Shown here piece by piece: positions 45,414 to 54,154 of a DNA stretch of 64,000 nucleotides. Below the pieces are notes generated by a model. That model did not search any database, was not told the origin of the DNA, and worked only from the letters and a program-made list of their open reading frames with translations. Position numbers and translations under genes: made by a program. Source of the stretch: Spiro-02 sp034114085. Lineage in GTDB: Bacteria > Spirochaetota > Spirochaetia > Sphaerochaetales > Sphaerochaetaceae. How positions within the stretch are numbered: position 1 is the stretch's first letter; each line of letters opens with the position of its first letter. The stretch is taken from assembly GCA_034114085.1 (NCBI GenBank), contig JAXEWB010000006.1, forward strand, positions 8,700 to 72,699. Reading direction: 5' to 3'.

Positions 45414-45896
45414 ATGAGTCTACTACAGATTGTCCTTTTAGTGATCATCATACCGATTACCATATTGAATATCAGGTTTATTACCACAGGCCGTAGGACG
45501 AAGCAGGTTGCGCAGATGAAATACCGCGCTGTTGTCGCGAACCTCCAATCCCATGAAAAAGAACTTGGCGGGGAGGGAAATTACACGGCGGCGAAGTATG
45601 TGAGCGATGCCGGCGACAACTACCTTGTCTGCCGGTCGAAGAACGCCGACCTCGGGGCTGTGGTGACCGAAAGCGATTTTTTCCTGTTCAATCCGCTTTC
45701 CGGCGCCAGGTGCGGGGTCGCCGTGGAAAAAGAAGGGGAGAAGAAGATACGGAGTGTCGTTTGCCGTATCTCATCACCCGCATGGGGCGATGAAATCGTG
45801 ATTCCTCTTGCGAGAAACCCCCATGGCGTCAAAGGTGTCGGCTCGTTCATATTGCGGACCGCGGAGGACTTCAAGGACGAGGTCAACAGGCGGTAA
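45414..45896 (+). CDS. Small protein with N-terminal membrane anchor, unknown
   Basis: 160 residues: one membrane helix (LLQIVLLVIIIPITILNIRFI) then a soluble domain with CGVAVEKEGEKKIRSVVCRISSPAWGDEIVIPLA, predicted mostly beta. No family is recognised. GGAG is well spaced from ATG 45414. It is alone on the plus strand before the convergent terminator of the transporter operon. Confidence 0.65.
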   Translation: MSLLQIVLLVIIIPITILNIRFITTGRRTKQVAQMKYRAVVANLQSHEKELGGEGNYTAAKYVSDAGDNYLVCRSKNADLGAVVTESDFFLFNPLSGARCGVAVEKEGEKKIRSVVCRISSPAWGDEIVIPLARNPHGVKGVGSFILRTAEDFKDEVNRR

Positions 45897-45960
45897 TCCT
45901 TGACCGGTTTTTCTGCGTGAGATAGTCATGGGTGATGAATAGCATCTGCATGGCAGGTAA

Positions 45961-45996
45961 AAAAAGGCTGTCCCAAAAGAACTTCGAGACAGCCCC
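45961..45996 (-). terminator. Terminator of the TTT operon
   Basis: GGCTGTC and GACAGCC pair around a 15-base loop; on the minus strand the stem is followed by six T. It lies 22 bases after the last operon gene. Confidence 0.85.
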
Positions 45997-46017
45997 CGTG
46001 ACGTGACGCTATGACAA

Positions 46018-47394
46018 TCAGTCAAAATCCTTTACGCAGTCCATCATCCGCTTGAGGTTTGAGGTTGAAAGATCGACCATGTCCGTTGTGATCACCGCGC
46101 CCCTCGGAATGTCCTTGACCACTGTCTTTTCCGCGATCAGATAGTAGGGGGCGATGTTGGCGGGCTGGTCGGCTGTAGACTCGAAAGTGACGTACATATC
46201 CATCAGACATCTGTGATGGGTATGCAGGTCGAGTTTTTCTCCCTTCTTGAAGTCTCGTTCGGCCCTGCACACCATGGTTCCGATGTTGTCGCACTTCGAG
46301 TAGCTTGAAAGTCCGAGATAATAGGCTTGGAGCACCGACATCGGAGCTTCCATTCCCATGTAGTGATAGGGGAGGTACAGGGCCGCGTATTTCTTATTCC
46401 TGCTGATCACGTGTCCCTTTGCGGCGAGGATGTCAATTACCTCGTTGTTGTGGTTCTTGACGATGACGAACACGCCGCCCGCGAAGCTTACCTCGTCGAA
46501 ACGATGGAAGCAGTTGAAGGAGTCGAGTACTCCCGGTTTGTCCAGAAGTCCGCCATCTTCCTTGAGCGCATAGACATCAGCCATTTCAGCCACATTGATC
46601 ATGGGGTAGTGCAGGCGGGGACAGGAAGGAAGAAGGCCTGTGGCGTTCGCGACGACATTCATCTCGTTGTAGTCAGGTACCGCGAACTGAGGATATGCGG
46701 CCAGAAGCCTGCTCCTTTCCCTGAGCGTTTTCTCCATGTTCCCCATCTTCCAATATCCAGCGAGTTCAGGAATATTCGCTTTCTGGTCCCGGTACTCGAA
46801 ATCTCCGGTGATCGGGTCGTAGACGAAATCGTATTCGCTTGACTTTCCGGCGCATACGACTTCCATTCCAAGCGCCTGGATGTAGCTGATCCAGTTGATC
46901 AGGTTCGCGGGCTGGTCTCCGATTGCAATCGAGTACACAAGACCTTTTGACTTCGCGAGGCGATAGAGGTATGGACCTGCGATGACATCCGCTTCCTTTG
47001 AAACCATTGAGACGTGCTTTCCCGCAAACAGGCATTTCTCGGCAAGCACCGCGCTACCTTCTGGGTTCCCTGTCGCCTCTACCACGACATCCGCATCGGT
47101 GACGGTAATGAGATCTGAGTCTTCAAGCACGATGATCCCGTCCTCCGGGACGGCTTTCACCTCTGCGCCGTTCTTGCAAGGATAGATGTTTTTTTCGTCA
47201 TATCCAAATTCTTTGAGAATTTTGACGGTCTTGTCGCTGTTGAGGTCGCACACGGCGCGGAGAGAAAGAGTCTTCTCCATCAGGGAAACTTGGGCAAGGA
47301 ATGTATATCCGAAACTACCGTTGGCACCGAGTATCCCTACCTTGCATATTCTCTTTTTATCGGTTCTGGCGAGTATGTTCTCAAAATTAATCAT
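46018..47394 (-). CDS. NAD(P)-dependent oxidoreductase-like protein with C-terminal SAF domain
   Basis: 458 residues. The N-terminus is a Rossmann domain (VGILGANGSFGYTFLAQ, residues about 18-35, then VVVEATGNPEGSAVLAE), similar to homoserine dehydrogenase-type folds. The last 60 residues (YYLIAEKTVVKDIPRGAVITTDMV) form a SAF domain, as in sugar-acid dehydratases and antifreeze-like proteins. The ATG overlaps the tctA stop (ATGA), so it is translated with the transporter. Such proteins often sit in transporter operons for sugar acids or dicarboxylates; it probably acts on the imported substrate or an intermediate. The reaction is unknown. Confidence 0.75.
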   Translation of the reverse strand: MINFENILARTDKKRICKVGILGANGSFGYTFLAQVSLMEKTLSLRAVCDLNSDKTVKILKEFGYDEKNIYPCKNGAEVKAVPEDGIIVLEDSDLITVTDADVVVEATGNPEGSAVLAEKCLFAGKHVSMVSKEADVIAGPYLYRLAKSKGLVYSIAIGDQPANLINWISYIQALGMEVVCAGKSSEYDFVYDPITGDFEYRDQKANIPELAGYWKMGNMEKTLRERSRLLAAYPQFAVPDYNEMNVVANATGLLPSCPRLHYPMINVAEMADVYALKEDGGLLDKPGVLDSFNCFHRFDEVSFAGGVFVIVKNHNNEVIDILAAKGHVISRNKKYAALYLPYHYMGMEAPMSVLQAYYLGLSSYSKCDNIGTMVCRAERDFKKGEKLDLHTHHRCLMDMYVTFESTADQPANIAPYYLIAEKTVVKDIPRGAVITTDMVDLSTSNLKRMMDCVKDFD

Positions 47395-48908
47395 ATTTCT
47401 CTCTCTTTTTTCTTTACATGCCGCTTTGTAATCAACGACTTGATGATCGGGCTGAAGAGCATGACGACGGTGAGTACCACGATGGTTCCTGAAATCGGTC
47501 GGGTGATGAAAATCGACGCTTTGCCCTGTGAGATTCCGAGGGCGAGTCTCATCTGAAGTTCAAGTGTCGGCGAGAGTACGAACGCCAACAGGAGCGGCGC
47601 TACTGAGAAACCATATTGCTTGAGATAGTATGCGCTGAGACCTGAAAGGAGCATGACGCCGATGTCGAACGGATTGTTGTTGCAGGAGTAGGAGCCAATG
47701 ACGCAGATGACGGTGATGATGGGGATCAAGGTCTTTGAAGAAATCTTCAAGATTGAGACAAGGACCGGGATGATCAGCATGCCGACGATAAAGCAGACGA
47801 TGTTTCCGATGTACATGGACGCGATGAGCCCCCACACGAACTGCGGATTGTTCTCGAACAAAAGCGGGCCGGGGTGAAGTCCCCACATCAGAAGCCCTCC
47901 TAGGAGAACCGCCGAAGTCGAAGAGCCCGGTATGCCGAGCGAAAGAAGCGGAACGAATGAACCGACGGCGGCCGCATTGTTTGCCGCTTCTGAGGCCGCA
48001 ACACCGGTGATTTCTCCTTCTCCGAGGTATTTGCCCCGTTTTCCTATTTTCTTCTCAAGAACATAGCAGAGGAACGCCGCAGTGGTTCCACCTGCTCCGG
48101 GCAGAAAACCGACAAGGTTGCCCAAGATACCGCTTCTGATTGAAACAGGAACGATGCTCTTGAACTCTTCCCTGGTGAGCATGCTTTCCTTCAGTGAAAT
48201 CTTAGTGATCTTGCTGGTATCCGTTTCTTTCTTTGCGGTGGCCATTTCGATGATCTGGCTGAAGCCGAACATGCCGATAATGAGCGGGATGAATGCGATG
48301 CCGGAGTAGAGGTTGTAGTTTCCGAATGAGAAACGAATCTGACCGGTGGCGTTGTCAGCGCCGATTGTCGCGATGATGAGGCCAAGACCGGTCGCGATCA
48401 GGCCTGGAAGTGGATTGTCGCCCAATATCCAGCCAATTGAAGTAAGTGCGAAGAAGATGAGCGCCGCGGATTCGGCCGGCCCGAAATGAAGACCGACTTC
48501 CGCAAGTGCGGGGCCACAGAAGGTAAGGAAGATAATACCGATTGAACCGCCGATGAAGGATGCGATGTTGCCGGTTGCGAGCGCCTTGCCCGCTTTGCCT
48601 TTCTTTGCCATCGGGTTTCCGTCAAGCGCGGTACACATCGCGGACGAGTCGCCGGGGATATTGAGCAACGTCGCGGAATACGCGCCGCCGAACATATCGC
48701 CGTAATAGATACCGGCAAGCATGATGATTGCGGTAGTGGGGTTCATCTTGAATGTCATGGGGAGGAGCAGCGCGACACCGGCGGCTGCGCCGATACCCGG
48801 CATCGCCCCGACGATGATCCCCAAGAACCCTCCGACAAAGGTCATGAGAATATTGTTCAAGGTAAAAATATTCTGAAAACCGAAGATTAAGTTCTGAATG
48901 TTTTCCAT
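47391..48908 (-). CDS. tctA: Tripartite tricarboxylate transporter large membrane subunit TctA
   Basis: 505 residues with about 12 spans and the TctA motifs GAMPGIGAAAGVALLLPMTF at residue 32 and GFLPGAGGTTAAFLCYVLEKK in the second half, the two Pro-Gly loops thought to line the transport path. It partners TctB and the periplasmic TctC for sodium- or proton-driven uptake of carboxylates. AGGAGG lies seven bases upstream of the ATG. The substrate of TTT systems varies widely (citrate, tartrate, terephthalate and others). Confidence 0.95.
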   Translation of the reverse strand: MENIQNLIFGFQNIFTLNNILMTFVGGFLGIIVGAMPGIGAAAGVALLLPMTFKMNPTTAIIMLAGIYYGDMFGGAYSATLLNIPGDSSAMCTALDGNPMAKKGKAGKALATGNIASFIGGSIGIIFLTFCGPALAEVGLHFGPAESAALIFFALTSIGWILGDNPLPGLIATGLGLIIATIGADNATGQIRFSFGNYNLYSGIAFIPLIIGMFGFSQIIEMATAKKETDTSKITKISLKESMLTREEFKSIVPVSIRSGILGNLVGFLPGAGGTTAAFLCYVLEKKIGKRGKYLGEGEITGVAASEAANNAAAVGSFVPLLSLGIPGSSTSAVLLGGLLMWGLHPGPLLFENNPQFVWGLIASMYIGNIVCFIVGMLIIPVLVSILKISSKTLIPIITVICVIGSYSCNNNPFDIGVMLLSGLSAYYLKQYGFSVAPLLLAFVLSPTLELQMRLALGISQGKASIFITRPISGTIVVLTVVMLFSPIIKSLITKRHVKKKEREI

Positions 48909-48920
48909 ATCATTACCTCC

Positions 48921-49388
48921 TTAGAAGATTCCCTTCGGGAACGGGATGTTGAGCCAGAGAACGAAGATTCCATAAAGGAATCCTGTTGTCAGCGCCGCTG
49001 TGACAATCGACCTGAGTACTGGTTTTTTACTGATGAAAATCAACCAGACGGAACAGGTGAGGAACGCGCAGGCAATGAAACCCAGATACTTCAGCAAAAA
49101 GAGGCTGATAAAGCCATATGCGGTCACTGCGATGGGGCGGAATTGCCGGGGAACCCGGCCAAGCATGATATATTCATCTTCACCTTCAAACTTCTTGCCA
49201 TTCAGCGGCTGTTTCTTCACGACCCTCATGATGATGTCCGCCGCGCAGCAGATCAGGACGATCAATCCTCCTATCACGGGGAACAGTCCACCGCCTGGGG
49301 CCTGTCCTGCCCAGATTCCATATTTTCCGAATCCCATTGCGATCCAAAGTATGGATATGAGCATCAGAATAATTTCAATTACGAGCAT
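48921..49388 (-). CDS. tctB: TTT small membrane subunit TctB
   Basis: 155 residues, four spans (the first IEIILMLISILWIAMGFGKYG, the pair near the end GFISLFLLKYLGFIACAFL). Size, topology and place between tctC and tctA identify it. AAAGGAC precedes ATG 49388; the longer frame up to 49430 runs into the internal terminator and is rejected. Confidence 0.88.
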   Translation of the reverse strand: MLVIEIILMLISILWIAMGFGKYGIWAGQAPGGGLFPVIGGLIVLICCAADIIMRVVKKQPLNGKKFEGEDEYIMLGRVPRQFRPIAVTAYGFISLFLLKYLGFIACAFLTCSVWLIFISKKPVLRSIVTAALTTGFLYGIFVLWLNIPFPKGIF

Positions 49389-49407
49389 GTTTAATGTCCT
49401 TTTGGGT

Positions 49408-49450
49408 AAAAAAAGGGGACTATTGCGCACCGAACATGCAATAATCCCCC
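49408..49450 (-). terminator. Terminator between tctC and tctB
   Basis: GGGGATTATTGC and GCAATAGTCCCC pair around an 11-base loop, followed by TTTTTT on the minus strand. It is a strong intrinsic terminator inside the operon and would make the binding protein mRNA more abundant than the membrane-subunit mRNA. Confidence 0.8.
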
Positions 49451-49462
49451 TCCGGTCATAGT

Positions 49463-50452
49463 TTATCTGACTACTTTGATCCCATTGCTTTTGGCGAATT
49501 CAACGAGGTTCGCCTCGTGTGATTCAAGGAAGGTCGTGAACTGGTCGCAGTCCATATAGGTCGCGCCGAGGTAGTTCTTGTTAAGGTAGTTGTTCTTCCA
49601 CTCCTCAGTCTCGCTGACCTGCTTGAGGATGTTCGACCAGTAGAGCTGGACGTCCCTGCTCATGTTGGCCGGACCTACGATACCGCGTATCATCTGTACC
49701 TGGCAGGCTTCGTACCCCATTTCGGTGAAAGTGGGTACTTCAGAGAACAGCCCGGAAAGTCTTGAGGGCGAGAAAGTGCCGAGGACCCTGACTCGTCCAC
49801 CTTCGAGAAGACCGACGATTTCGGCCGGGTTGGCGATCGCGAAGTCGATGTGTCCGCCGAGGAGAGCGGTGAAAATCTCAGAAGAGGCGAAATACGCGGT
49901 ATGGTTGAACTGAACGCCGGTTTCCTTTTCAAGGATATTGAGTGTCATTGCATCCATATCGTCGCAACAGCCGACAGTCATGCTGCCCGGCTTGGCTTTC
50001 ATCGCCTTCTCTACATCAGCCCATGTCTTGTAGGGGCTTTCTGTTCTGGTAACGATCGTCTGCTCGTCGGTCGCGACACAGGAGATGGGAGTCCATGCTT
50101 TCTTTCCTGCCTTGATGACATCCGTGGTATGGACGAGGAGACAATGCGTTGAATTGATAGTCATCAAATTGTAATCCGCATCCTGCTTTGCGGAGAAATA
50201 CGCAATGCCTACAGCGCCGCCGCCACCAGCTTTGTTGACTACGTTGACCGGCTGTGGGCAAAGATCCTTGGTGGTGATGACATCGGTGATGTTTCTGGCG
50301 AGGACGTCGGAACCACCGCCCGCTGAACCAAGGGCGACAAGTTCAACAGCTCCTGATGGATACGACGCGCTGGATGCTTCCTGCGCACCGTTGGCAAAAA
50401 CATTTGTAAGGACGCAAAGAACCATTGATACAACGAAAATACCTTTTTTCAT
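49463..50452 (-). CDS. tctC: TTT periplasmic substrate-binding protein TctC (Bug family)
   Basis: 329 residues with a signal peptide (MKKGIFVVSMVLCVLTNVFANG) and the Bug-family pattern: YPSGAVELVALGSAGGGSDVLARNI near the N-terminus, a conserved region DVEKAMKAKPGSMTVGC, and PAEIVGLLEGGRVRVLG. These proteins bind carboxylates with two water-mediated contacts. ATG 50452 has GGAGG; an upstream frame to 50572 crosses the promoter. It is the first gene downstream of the sigma-54 promoter and is followed by a terminator. Confidence 0.92.
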   Translation of the reverse strand: MKKGIFVVSMVLCVLTNVFANGAQEASSASYPSGAVELVALGSAGGGSDVLARNITDVITTKDLCPQPVNVVNKAGGGGAVGIAYFSAKQDADYNLMTINSTHCLLVHTTDVIKAGKKAWTPISCVATDEQTIVTRTESPYKTWADVEKAMKAKPGSMTVGCCDDMDAMTLNILEKETGVQFNHTAYFASSEIFTALLGGHIDFAIANPAEIVGLLEGGRVRVLGTFSPSRLSGLFSEVPTFTEMGYEACQVQMIRGIVGPANMSRDVQLYWSNILKQVSETEEWKNNYLNKNYLGATYMDCDQFTTFLESHEANLVEFAKSNGIKVVR

Positions 50453-50484
50453 ATTTTCCTCCATTATTGTTGTGTCTATTCGTA

Positions 50485-50502
50485 ATGCAAGTTCTGTGCC
50501 AA
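50485..50502 (-). promoter_or_regulatory. Sigma-54 (-24/-12) promoter of tctC
   Basis: Minus strand TTGGCAC-AGAAC-TTGCAT fits the consensus TTGGCAC-N5-TTGCA exactly. It is about 33 bases upstream of the tctC ATG and directly downstream of the gene for a sigma-54 activator. Confidence 0.88.
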
Positions 50503-50573
50503 TTACGTATTCATAACGTTTTCTTGGCAGGGAATGGTTTTGGGGTGGGAAACGCCCCTCGCCATGTAGCATT

Positions 50574-50604
50574 TGTTGTAGCGGTAGCGTGGCATGCTAC
50601 AACA
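50574..50604. promoter_or_regulatory. Palindromic candidate enhancer for the sigma-54 activator
   Basis: Perfect 9-base arms TGTTGTAGC and GCTACAACA separated by 13 bases, overlapping the stop codon of the activator gene and about 85 bases upstream of the -24/-12 element, the usual distance for an activator site. A rho-independent terminator is less likely because no T run follows. Confidence 0.6.
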
Positions 50605-52468
50605 GATTGTGTTTCCTGAGTTTCCTGTACAGCGTTGAGCGATCGACTTTGAGAAGCGATGCCGCGGCGCTCTTGTTGCCGCCACACTTGTGAAGCGCAT
50701 CCAAGAGATTCTCCTTCTCGTCTTTGGTTTCAATCTCCTGCTCATCGGGAATTTTAGGCGAGGTACACATGTCGATTGACTTCTGTGTGATGATTGAGTC
50801 CACGACGATCGCGCTGAGCCGTTCGCACAGGTTCCTAAGTTGCCTGATGTTCCCGGGCCAGGCTCGGGACTCCAAGTCAGGGAAGATTGAGGGATCGATC
50901 ATATGGCGGTGCATCTTGTTCTTGCTGTCGAAATGGGAGATGAAGTTCTCCATCAAGTCCGGGATGTCCGTGCTTCTCTCCCTAAGCGGGGGAATGCTGA
51001 GCCGGAGGACGTCTAGTCTGTAGAACAGGTCCTGCCTGAATTTTTTCTCTTCCACAAGTTTCTCAAGATTCTGGTTACTGGCCGCGATGATCCTCACGTC
51101 CACCGGAATGACCTTGTCATGCCCGAGCCTCATGATTGAACGCTCCTCCAGCACTCTCAGGAGCCGCCCTTGCAGGACAAAGCTCATCTCGCTGATCTCG
51201 TCAAGGAATATCGTACCCTTGTGGGCAAGCTCAAACAGCCCTGCCTTTCCCGACCTGAGCGCACCGGTGAACGCGCCTTCCACATATCCGAACAATTCGC
51301 TCTCCAGCAATGATTCCGGCAGGGCCGCGCAGTTTACGGCTACAAAGGGATTATTCTTCCGGTCGCTCGCATTATGGATGCTCTGAGCAAAAAGCTCTTT
51401 TCCTGTACCGGTCTCTCCCAGGATGAGGACATTCGCGTTCACACGTGAATAGTTTATCGCAAGCTGCTTTGTATTGACTAGCGCGGGGCTGCTGCCGATG
51501 ATGCTCTTGAAGGTATGTGCTGCGACAAGTCCTTTGCTGGTCGCTGATATCCTGCTTTCATTTTCAAGTTTCTCGATATTCGAGAGCTTTTGGAGCACGA
51601 TAGTGCCGGACTCAAAGGTATCGTTGACGAGTACGGGAATCCTGTTGACGGCAATTCTGATGCCATTGATTGTCAAAAAATACCCGGCTTCGTTTTTCTG
51701 CAACGAATTGAACGGAATTTTATCGAGTCCTGGCTCGATTTCGGCAAGCTTCCTTCCGAGTATCTCCGCCATTGGTTTTCCTAGTATTCCTTGGGCGAAC
51801 GCATTGCAGAGGGTTATCCGCTTGTCCCTGTCGCAGGCGATGATGCCTTCCTCGATGTTCTCGATCACTGCGTTGAGCCTTGAGACTCTCAGTTCTTCTT
51901 CGAGTTTTGAAATATGAATCTTCCACGCCTCGTCTATTACCTGCCTGATTCCTTGCCGTCCTGTTTCGATTCTTACACCGTTGTATCCCAAATCCTCCGC
52001 CATGGTAACGACTTCATTTCCCCCGATAATCGCTCCGGCCCCATCGCTGATCGCCTGCCTGATTACTGCGGCTATGTCGGACTCGAATGAGATCTCATAG
52101 GTTTTCACATGGGTGATGACATCCTTCATCTGTTCCTCGAAGCCGTATATGACACTTTCCGTGGCGATCAGCGCCATTTTCACGTTACCGAATTTCTTGG
52201 TCGCTTTTTGCTTCGCCCTGAGGATGTCGTATCCCGTCATGGGAATCTCGAGCACTGTGAAAGAGCCTTTGAGCATCTGGTTGAGGAAAGCGGCTGTGAG
52301 TCCTCGCGCGATAATGATATCGCCCTTTATTTCGGAACTCTTCACCCTGTCATGGGCGATGAATGAGATGCGGCACGCCATATTATGTTTTTGTGGATGC
52401 TCATTGAACGCCTGCTCGACCGCAGGACCGAGATTTGAATAGGGAAGGATGAATTCTATTGTAAACAT
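50597..52468 (-). CDS. PrpR-type sigma-54-dependent transcriptional activator
   Basis: 623 residues with four parts: a PrpR N-terminal ligand domain (1-190; IIIARGLTAAFLNQ), a PAS-like segment (195-295), the AAA+ domain with Walker A GETGTGKE (351-358) and the sigma-54-contact loop GAFTGA (398-403), and a Fis-type helix-turn-helix at the end (NKSAAASLLKVDRSTLYRKLRKHNLL). The PrpR domain usually senses a small carboxylate or its CoA derivative. It lies directly upstream of the TTT operon, which has a matching sigma-54 promoter, so it is the likely activator of substrate uptake. Confidence 0.93.
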   Translation of the reverse strand: MFTIEFILPYSNLGPAVEQAFNEHPQKHNMACRISFIAHDRVKSSEIKGDIIIARGLTAAFLNQMLKGSFTVLEIPMTGYDILRAKQKATKKFGNVKMALIATESVIYGFEEQMKDVITHVKTYEISFESDIAAVIRQAISDGAGAIIGGNEVVTMAEDLGYNGVRIETGRQGIRQVIDEAWKIHISKLEEELRVSRLNAVIENIEEGIIACDRDKRITLCNAFAQGILGKPMAEILGRKLAEIEPGLDKIPFNSLQKNEAGYFLTINGIRIAVNRIPVLVNDTFESGTIVLQKLSNIEKLENESRISATSKGLVAAHTFKSIIGSSPALVNTKQLAINYSRVNANVLILGETGTGKELFAQSIHNASDRKNNPFVAVNCAALPESLLESELFGYVEGAFTGALRSGKAGLFELAHKGTIFLDEISEMSFVLQGRLLRVLEERSIMRLGHDKVIPVDVRIIAASNQNLEKLVEEKKFRQDLFYRLDVLRLSIPPLRERSTDIPDLMENFISHFDSKNKMHRHMIDPSIFPDLESRAWPGNIRQLRNLCERLSAIVVDSIITQKSIDMCTSPKIPDEQEIETKDEKENLLDALHKCGGNKSAAASLLKVDRSTLYRKLRKHNLL

Positions 52469-52548
52469 TGCTTTCCGCTCCGGATAAAAACAATGCCGGT
52501 CTCAAACCTGGCGTTCATCGACCGGCAATTGGAGTAAATTGGTTTTTC

Positions 52549-52950
52549 TCAGTGGGATGTCCTGTACTCCGCGACAGCTTTTTCTGCGCGGCTTCTCAAT
52601 TCTTCTCCGCTGATGGCGGGGGAGAAAATACACAGCACCTTGAGTTTTTCTTTTCCCGTGTTGATGATTTGATGTTTCATTCCTGGAAGCGCCGCAATCA
52701 TGGAATCGGGGATGAAGTCATATTCCACTCCATCGACTGATGCCTTTCCTTTTCCACTGATGCAGTACATCACTTCCGTAGCGTCCTCATGGATATGCTC
52801 ATCTACTTTCGCACCGCTTTCCCATTCGGTCATGTGGACGGAAAAGTCGATTGGCTTGTCGGTTTTATCCGTCGTCATTATAGGTGTCATTACCCTGTTG
52901 AATGGGGAAGGGACCGGGATTCCGTTCTTTGCGTCATATGTGAAATACAT
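52549..52950 (-). CDS. Cupin-domain protein
   Basis: 133 residues, a single cupin barrel: WESGAKVDEHIHEDATEVMYCISGKG (metal-ligand His and Glu in G-x5-H-x-H-x-E form) and the second motif PDSMIAALPGMKHQIINTGKEKLKVL. Such proteins are small isomerases, dioxygenases or sensors. AGAGGA fixes ATG 52950; the longer frame to 53079 is rejected. It precedes the activator gene by about 80 bases and may belong to the same carboxylate pathway, with a palindromic operator at its start. Confidence 0.85.
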   Translation of the reverse strand: MYFTYDAKNGIPVPSPFNRVMTPIMTTDKTDKPIDFSVHMTEWESGAKVDEHIHEDATEVMYCISGKGKASVDGVEYDFIPDSMIAALPGMKHQIINTGKEKLKVLCIFSPAISGEELRSRAEKAVAEYRTSH

Positions 52951-52965
52951 GGTCGTTCCTCTCTT

Positions 52966-52982
52966 TTGTATACAATATACAA
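52966..52982. promoter_or_regulatory. Operator-like palindrome TTGTATA-CAA-TATACAA
   Basis: A perfect 7-base inverted repeat with a three-base centre, 15 bases upstream of the cupin ATG, in the region where the promoter or leader must be. Size and form fit a GntR/FCD-type or similar dimeric repressor. Confidence 0.6.
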
Positions 52983-53103
52983 TAAAGATATTATAATTGA
53001 TCAGCTTTAAAAGCAAGCCGCAGGAAATCATTTTGAACGTTTGCCGCAACATATGAAATTTTAATTCTTTTATAAACAAGCGGTTGGTTTATTAGAGAAA
53101 GGG

Positions 53104-53158
53104 TGGCGCAGATTGTATGCCATAGAGCCAGATGCATACAATGGAAGCTATTGCGCCA
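53104..53158. repeat. Nested palindromes between cupin and BI-1 genes
   Basis: Outer arms TGGCGCA (53104-53110) and TGCGCCA (53152-53158) enclose inner arms ATTGTATGC (53112-53120) and GCATACAAT (53134-53142). A third ATTGTATG occurs at 53199-53206. The inner half-site resembles that of the operator at 52966, so one regulator could bind all. Confidence 0.6.
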
Positions 53159-53301
53159 ATATATGATTTTGATTGACTATTTCTGTTTCTTTGTGCAAAT
53201 TGTATGATGAAACTTTGCAAGGTGCAGCCAGACCGATATCCCCGCGTGCGAAATGTGAACGGTATGGTCGAGATGTTCCTTGTCTGGAGGGTTTACGATT
53301 C

Positions 53302-54009
53302 ATGAACGAAAACAAAGCTAAGATTCTCGCTACTCCCAGTGTCAGGGAACGAAGCATACTGAAGAACGTGTATCTCTGGATGACCGCCGGTCTTGGGCTT
53401 ACCGCGGTAGTCGCATGGCTGGTCGCCCGTACCCCGCAGGTAATGAACGCATTGGTTCTCAGCCCGTTCGGTATGATCATCGTCGTTGTGGCCGAATTCG
53501 CATTAGTGATATACCTTTCCGCAAGGCTACAGCAGATGAGCGTAGGTTCGGCTATCGCCGCGTTCCTCGGATATTCCGCGTTGACTGGCGTTATGTTGTC
53601 AACCATTTTTTATGCGTTTGAGCTTGGAACTATCTACCGTGCGTTCTTTACAACGGCTGTCGGCTTCGCTGGTATGAGCATCTATGGCATGACGACGAAG
53701 CGAAATCTTGACGGAGTAGGCTATTACCTGGGGATGGGCCTATGGGGTATCATTATTGCATCGTTGCTGAACTTCCTGTTCCGCAGCAGCATGATGGATT
53801 ATATCATCTCCATCGTTGGTATTGTCATCTTCATGGGATTGACCGCATGGGACACGCAGAAGATCCAGCGCATCAATGATGAATATGGATATCATATGAC
53901 TGAGGATGAGTACGCGAAGGTTTCCATCATGGGAGCGTTGATGCTCTATCTGGACTTCCTCAACATATTCCTCTATGTCCTGCGAATTTTCGGACGGCGA
54001 GACAACTGA
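53302..54009 (+). CDS. Bax inhibitor-1/YccA-family membrane protein
   Basis: 235 residues with seven membrane spans. Both conserved C-terminal aspartates of the BI-1 pH-sensor pair can be seen: TAWDTQKIQRI and LYLDFLNIFLYVLRIFG. Bacterial members form pH-sensitive calcium leak channels or interact with FtsH-type proteases. CTGGAGG is well placed for ATG 53302; the frame upstream (to 53173) crosses the nested palindromes and is rejected. It ends at a good terminator. Confidence 0.9.
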   Translation: MNENKAKILATPSVRERSILKNVYLWMTAGLGLTAVVAWLVARTPQVMNALVLSPFGMIIVVVAEFALVIYLSARLQQMSVGSAIAAFLGYSALTGVMLSTIFYAFELGTIYRAFFTTAVGFAGMSIYGMTTKRNLDGVGYYLGMGLWGIIIASLLNFLFRSSMMDYIISIVGIVIFMGLTAWDTQKIQRINDEYGYHMTEDEYAKVSIMGALMLYLDFLNIFLYVLRIFGRRDN

Positions 54010-54029
54010 CTTCATCCTTCTATTTTATG

Positions 54030-54073
54030 AAAAGGCCACCGAAAGGGCATTCCTCTCGGATGGCCTTTGTTGT
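54030..54073 (+). terminator. Terminator after the BI-1 gene
   Basis: AAAGGCCA and TGGCCTTT pair around CCGAAAGGGCATTCCTCTCGG-like inner pairing, followed by TGTTGTTTT. It lies 20 bases beyond the stop codon. Confidence 0.8.
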
Positions 54074-54154
54074 TTTATAACAATTGCTTTATTTGAAAAG
54101 AATTGTATCTGCCATTTTCGATTTTGCCGTTCTACTATTGTCGGGACGGGCGTT

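Noticed and set aside
53104..53158. Rho-independent terminator reading of the nested palindromes
   Set aside because: No T run follows on either strand and it lies upstream of two divergent genes, so operator or structural role fits better.
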